Shown here: positions 60,604 through 64,000 of the stretch, piece by piece
Layout of the letters: each line of letters begins with the position of its first letter
Numbering within the stretch: the first letter of the stretch is position 1
Assembly: GCA_902362455.1 (NCBI GenBank)
Contig: CABIWJ010000008.1
Span: 62,001-126,000, forward strand
DNA: 64,000 bases
Direction of reading: 5' to 3'
Origin: Eubacteriaceae bacterium
GTDB lineage: Bacteria; Bacillota; Clostridia; Lachnospirales; Lachnospiraceae
Position numbers and translations under genes: made by a program
The notes under the pieces: model-generated
The model's input: only the letters and a program-made list of their open reading frames with translations
Told to the model about the DNA's origin: nothing
Database searches by the model: none

Positions 60604-61686
60604 TTATCTAATAGAAAAACTATTATTTATAGTTAATATACTATACATAAAAAGAACATCCTGGTCATTGAATTTTATATAATTATTCAGAATCTTTGAA
60701 GAAACATATCTAGTATCAATAACAGTAATCTTCTTATATCCCTCTATTAATAAAGGAATTAAACTACTACCATAAGAATCACGAAAAACAATTAATTCCC
60801 TATTACTATTTGAAGCAGGATTAACAATATCTATAATAGAAGATGCTCCCGATAAGTATATATCATATTTATCTAATGATTTTATTTTATCATAATCATA
60901 TATTTGTGTATATTTTTTAGTTTCATAATTATACACACTACTATTATCAATAGATGGATTAGATACAGTTTTTATAGTATCAATATCTTTAGTTACTGAT
61001 AGTCTACCAGCGTAACTACCTTTGAAAGTAGTAATAGTATTTACAACATTGTTGTTAGTTAAAGAAAAGTTCATTTGATTAGCAATAGTATTTGCAACAT
61101 TAAATAAATCTTCTTCTTTCCAATGAGTATCAGTCTTATAATAATTATCAAGAGTTAATTCATCAAATATATTTATATAATTAATATTTGATAAATTAGT
61201 TTTCATCATATTTTGTAATTTATTATAATCAAGTTTTAAATTACCATTTTTAACAAAAAAATTTTTATCAGGTATAATAGTATAATAAATATTACTATTA
61301 TTATTCAAATATGTATTTTTTATATAATTAATCTTATTAGTTAAATTATTAATAGAATTACTATTTAAAGGAAATATTTCTTCAATAATATAATCATTAT
61401 ACATATATAAATTATTATATTCACCTTTAGTAGATAATTCGATATCTATTTTAATTTTTCTAAAAGTATCTCTTTCTACAAACTGATCTGTAACATAAGA
61501 ATCTAATTTCTTAGTATAAGTACCATCAAACAAACTTTTAATAGTTAATTCTGGCATAGTGGCGAGTTTTCTTCTTTCTGCTATGGAAATATCAGTATCT
61601 TTTTTTATAACATTAATCAAAAATAATGAAATTATAGTAAAAAGAAATACTAAGGTTACAATTATATCTTTAATTTTATCATTCAT
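60604..61686 (-). CDS. DHHW/AlgX-like SGNH-type protein
   Basis: A 360-residue protein with an N-terminal membrane anchor (residues about 9-27). KTDTHWKEEDLF near residue 185 is the DHHW-type motif of AlgJ/AlgX-like proteins, and VFRDSYGSSL near 305 is the GDS-like Ser region, as in SGNH hydrolases that act with MBOAT acyltransferases in exopolysaccharide acetylation. It is very AT-rich with many Asn, Ile and Lys. It starts 11 bases after the MBOAT gene ends and is the last gene of the cluster. Confidence 0.78.
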   Translation of the reverse strand: MNDKIKDIIVTLVFLFTIISLFLINVIKKDTDISIAERRKLATMPELTIKSLFDGTYTKKLDSYVTDQFVERDTFRKIKIDIELSTKGEYNNLYMYNDYIIEEIFPLNSNSINNLTNKINYIKNTYLNNNSNIYYTIIPDKNFFVKNGNLKLDYNKLQNMMKTNLSNINYINIFDELTLDNYYKTDTHWKEEDLFNVANTIANQMNFSLTNNNVVNTITTFKGSYAGRLSVTKDIDTIKTVSNPSIDNSSVYNYETKKYTQIYDYDKIKSLDKYDIYLSGASSIIDIVNPASNSNRELIVFRDSYGSSLIPLLIEGYKKITVIDTRYVSSKILNNYIKFNDQDVLFMYSILTINNSFSIR

Positions 61687-61697
61687 GTATAACCTCC

Positions 61698-63095
61698 TTA
61701 AAATCTGAAATATAAAAATGGATTATACGAATTATCTATCAAATAAGAAGTAACAACAACTAATATCACAACTATTAAAATTGGTTCTAAAATATTAATT
61801 ATGTTATTTACATATTTATTTTTTCTTAATTTATCTATTAATATTTTAATAAAAGGAGTAGATCCAAATAAAGCAATAATTAGTAATGGTAAATAACTCT
61901 TTAAGTAATGAAGTGTATAATCATTAATAAAAACTTCTCCATTCATACCAAATAAACCTTTAATATTAGTCAAAGCCACTGACATATTGTCAGAATTAAA
62001 TATAACAAATAATATCATAACAATAAATAACACATATAGTCTTCTTATAAAAGAAGGTAATTTTTCCATAAATTTATTAAGAAATATTTTTTCTATTATA
62101 AGAATAATTCCGAACAATAATCCCCATATTAAAAAAGTCCAATTAGCACCATGCCATATTCCAGTTAATAACCATACTATTAAAATATTTCTTATCTGTT
62201 TATATTTACCATCTTTATTACCCCCAAGCGGAATATAAACATAATCTTTAAACCATGTACTAAGAGAAATGTGCCATCTACGCCAAAATTCAGTTATACT
62301 TTTTGATATATATGGGTAATTAAAGTTTTCAGGGAAATGAAATCCAAATATTCTTCCAAGACCAATAGCCATATCGCTATAAGCAGAAAAATCAAAATAT
62401 AACTGCAGCATATAACTTATACCAAATATCCAATAAAATATTATGGTTTTTTCATTTAGAGCAAAAGCTTTGGTACAAAGTTCTCCCAAAGCATTTGCTA
62501 TCAATACTTTTTTAGCAAGTCCAATAGAAAATCTTCTTATGCCATATGCAAAATTATTAAAACTATGCACTCTATCATCTAATTCTTTTTCTATTGTTTG
62601 ATATCTAACAATAGGTCCTGCGACTAACTGTGGAAATAAAGATACATAAGTAGCTAAATTTATAATGTTGTGTTGAACTTTAGCTTTTCCATTATATACA
62701 TCAATAACATAACTTATAATTTGAAATGTATAAAATGATATCCCTATTGGTAATGCAATATTTAATAATTTTATATTTGCATTAGATATTTCATTAATTG
62801 TTTGTATAATAAAATCAGTATATTTAAATATTATTAATAAAAATACATGTATAAATAAAGTTGTTATTAATATATTTTTACTTTGATTTTTATATTTATC
62901 AATTAAAATAGCTCCTATGTAAGCAATAATAATTTCTAATATCATTAAAAAAACATATTTAGGCTCTCCATAGAAATAAAATATTAAAGATGCAATTAAT
63001 AAAATAATATTTTTATATTTCTTTGGTGTTATAAAATATATAATTATTAATGCTGGTAAAAAATAATATAAAAAACTAATACTAGTAAATAACAT
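61698..63095 (-). CDS. MBOAT family O-acyltransferase
   Basis: A 465-residue protein with about ten transmembrane helices of the AlgI/DltB type. Motifs: FPQLVAGPIVRYQ, YFDFSAYSDMAIGLGRIFGF, NYPYISKSITEFWRRWHISLS, and the catalytic His in LTGIWHGANWTFLIWG. It transfers an acyl group, usually acetyl, to an extracellular polymer, with the DHHW protein as partner. The substrate polymer is unknown. AAAGGAG lies before the ATG. The local GC content is markedly lower than in the rest of the window. Confidence 0.93.
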   Translation of the reverse strand: MLFTSISFLYYFLPALIIIYFITPKKYKNIILLIASLIFYFYGEPKYVFLMILEIIIAYIGAILIDKYKNQSKNILITTLFIHVFLLIIFKYTDFIIQTINEISNANIKLLNIALPIGISFYTFQIISYVIDVYNGKAKVQHNIINLATYVSLFPQLVAGPIVRYQTIEKELDDRVHSFNNFAYGIRRFSIGLAKKVLIANALGELCTKAFALNEKTIIFYWIFGISYMLQLYFDFSAYSDMAIGLGRIFGFHFPENFNYPYISKSITEFWRRWHISLSTWFKDYVYIPLGGNKDGKYKQIRNILIVWLLTGIWHGANWTFLIWGLLFGIILIIEKIFLNKFMEKLPSFIRRLYVLFIVMILFVIFNSDNMSVALTNIKGLFGMNGEVFINDYTLHYLKSYLPLLIIALFGSTPFIKILIDKLRKNKYVNNIINILEPILIVVILVVVTSYLIDNSYNPFLYFRF

Positions 63096-63133
63096 TTTAT
63101 TCTCCTTTAAAAAGGTCCCTTAAAAGGTGATTA

Positions 63134-63709
63134 TTATTCTGCCGGCATTTCTGATGGAAGTTCTATATTTTCCTCGTTATCTGATTTTTCTAATTCTTTT
63201 CCAATATTATTATTTACATATTTCTTAAAATCATTATATACTGCTTTAGCAATATCTTTCTCAGCCATTACAGAGAATATTACATTACCACTATTAGTGA
63301 TATATAATTGTTCTGCAGAAACACAAATCCAACGTCTCATATCAATATTATCCAGCATCTCTTGTTTGATTTTTTCTACATCTGCGTTGTCTTTAACCTT
63401 AACAATAGCTACTGAATAAGCTTGTGCTGTTATCAATGGTACTGACACAACAATTGATTCAATACCCTCATTTGTTTTTAAACCAGTATAACTAGTAACT
63501 TCATCAATATTATTTATATCTACTTTCATAGTTTCAAGTTCTGGTAAAACATTTTTGTTATTTTTATTTATAGTATTAATAATGTCATTAATGTCTTTTG
63601 GTGTCTCAGCACTTCCCTTGTTACCATTACCTGCTACTAGTATGAATATTATAAATGAGATAACTGCTAATAATATCAAACCTATTATAAAAATATTTTG
63701 TTTTTTCAT
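63134..63709 (-). CDS. DUF4358-like membrane-anchored protein
   Basis: 191 residues: an N-terminal helix (about 6-27), an alpha/beta domain and an acidic C-terminus ending in Glu/Pro. The middle (SVAIVKVKDNADVEKIKQEM, MRRWICVSAEQLYITNSG) matches the DUF4358 family that, from memory, often accompanies MBOAT/DHHW genes in Lachnospiraceae. The extracytoplasmic domain may assist acyl transfer. AAGGAG precedes the ATG. It is the first gene of the cluster and has a promoter at 63734-63762. Confidence 0.78.
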   Translation of the reverse strand: MKKQNIFIIGLILLAVISFIIFILVAGNGNKGSAETPKDINDIINTINKNNKNVLPELETMKVDINNIDEVTSYTGLKTNEGIESIVVSVPLITAQAYSVAIVKVKDNADVEKIKQEMLDNIDMRRWICVSAEQLYITNSGNVIFSVMAEKDIAKAVYNDFKKYVNNNIGKELEKSDNEENIELPSEMPAE

Positions 63710-63733
63710 TTCATTCTCCTTCCTAACTCTTAA

Positions 63734-63762
63734 ATCATATCCTATTATTTTCGAAGTTACAA
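63734..63762 (-). promoter_or_regulatory. Promoter of the DUF4358-MBOAT-DHHW operon
   Basis: On the minus strand TTGTAA (63757-63762) and TATGAT (63734-63739) are 17 bases apart. Confidence 0.55.
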
Positions 63763-63802
63763 GAAAAAATTATTAGAATTTCAAAAATTTAACCATTTGA
63801 AA

Positions 63803-64000
63803 AGGGCGTGTGAAAAAACGAGAGTTTTTTCATGCGTCCTTTTGCTTATGGATGTAATAGTAGTTATATTACATAAAAAAGGGTATAGTTCCCCTTACCC
63901 CATAAGAATGCTATTATGAAATCCTATGCGGCAGTTGCACCTTTTTTCTGTTTGTTGTGATATTTATAAAGATTGTGTCCGATAGAAGCAAGAAATACTT
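63803..64000 (-). mobile_element. End of an IS1182-like insertion sequence
   Basis: A transposase C-terminus reaches the window end at 63924-64000. Downstream, 63804-63838 forms a stem (gggcgtgtgaaaaaac/gttttttcatgcgtcc with wobble pairs) that may be the IS end and a terminator. The exact boundary is not seen. Confidence 0.55.
63924..64000 (-). CDS. IS1182-family transposase, C-terminal fragment
   Basis: The reverse frame encodes 24 residues up to the stop (VFLASIGHNLYKYHNKQKKG, then ATAA), the typical end of IS1182-type DDE transposases, where a conserved Asn-Leu-x-Lys motif closes the protein. The rest of the gene lies beyond the window. The preceding hairpin at 63804-63838 is consistent with an IS end. 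Confidence 0.65.
   Translation of the reverse strand, partial: VFLASIGHNLYKYHNKQKKGATAA

Noticed and set aside
1..64000. Prophage, integrative element, tRNA or rRNA genes
   Set aside because: No phage, integrase or conjugation genes and no tRNA- or rRNA-like sequence was noticed apart from the IS fragment at the end.

Overview
The window reads as a chromosomal segment of a low-GC, motile, anaerobic Firmicute, most likely family Lachnospiraceae (a Lachnospira/Eubacterium eligens-type organism would fit, but the genus is inference). The evidence is the AT-rich base composition, strong AGGAGG ribosome binding sites, Bacillus-like operon orders (sua5-ywlE-rpiB; yaaO-kinase-yaaR-holB-ricT-yabB-rsmI; gdpP-rplI-dnaB; rpsF-ssb-rpsR), sigma-28 type flagellar promoters, a CIRCE element, a CwlD-type amidase with a YaaH-like GH18 protein (both typical of spore formers), clostridial 2[4Fe-4S] ferredoxin and many Lachnospiraceae-type accessory families. 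Almost every gene is on the minus strand; only mecA, a ferredoxin and a tetR are on plus. With dnaB, rplI, gdpP, ssb and rpsF present, this suggests one leading-strand arm, perhaps not far from the origin.

Layout. 1-2.1 kb: dCMP deaminase (partial), RpiB, a YwlE-type phosphatase that has lost its catalytic residues, and Sua5. 2.2-8 kb: CwlD-like amidase, a TTG-started GH18 glycosidase, then an unusual three-gene operon: a Ser/Thr kinase fused to a degenerate CpaE/ParA domain, a second degenerate CpaE/ParA-like protein, and a CpaB-like SAF protein. 8-10.7 kb: MecA, a CxxC DUF1858 protein, a ferredoxin, a 26-residue Lys-rich mini-protein and an Hsp20 under a CIRCE-type operator. 10.7-17.4 kb: a regulator-rich block (sortase-anchored protein, a 12-TM MFS-like/LuxR fusion, a twin-receiver protein lacking the phospho-acceptor, a MalT-like LuxR protein, a MerR protein with an Asn-rich linker), with a shared palindrome and a heptamer array in its intergenic DNA. 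17.5-28.2 kb: housekeeping operons. 28.2-38.7 kb: a fused SbcD/SbcC-like protein, a PTS-EIIC/EAL fusion, a YcxB-like protein, FliS, flagellin with a structured leader, and a 1037-residue protein that may be a divergent FliK. 38.7-48.3 kb: GlgB, an aconitase-family hydratase, MATE, rpsF-ssb-rpsR, and a YtrA-type GntR/ABC operon with clear operators.

48.5-53.1 kb holds a secreted 146-residue protein with its own strong terminator, followed by a lipoprotein, two FtsX-like permeases and an ABC ATPase; three perfect ATGTCGAA octamers surround the promoter. 53.4-58.6 kb is a TetR/MMPL/X-heptad export module with divergent promoters whose -35 boxes lie inside twin operators. 58.9-60.3 kb is a soluble zinc-binding (CZB) chemoreceptor. 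60.6-63.7 kb is a very AT-rich DHHW/MBOAT/DUF4358 surface-acylation cluster, bordered at the window edge by the end of an IS1182-type transposase.

The most promising candidates for something undescribed are the kinase/degenerate-ParA/SAF operon, the secreted-protein/ABC-FtsX operon with octamer-regulated promoter, the 1037-residue flagellar-regulon protein, and the flagellin leader with a predicted loop-to-SD interaction. All functional statements are from sequence reading only; no database search was run.
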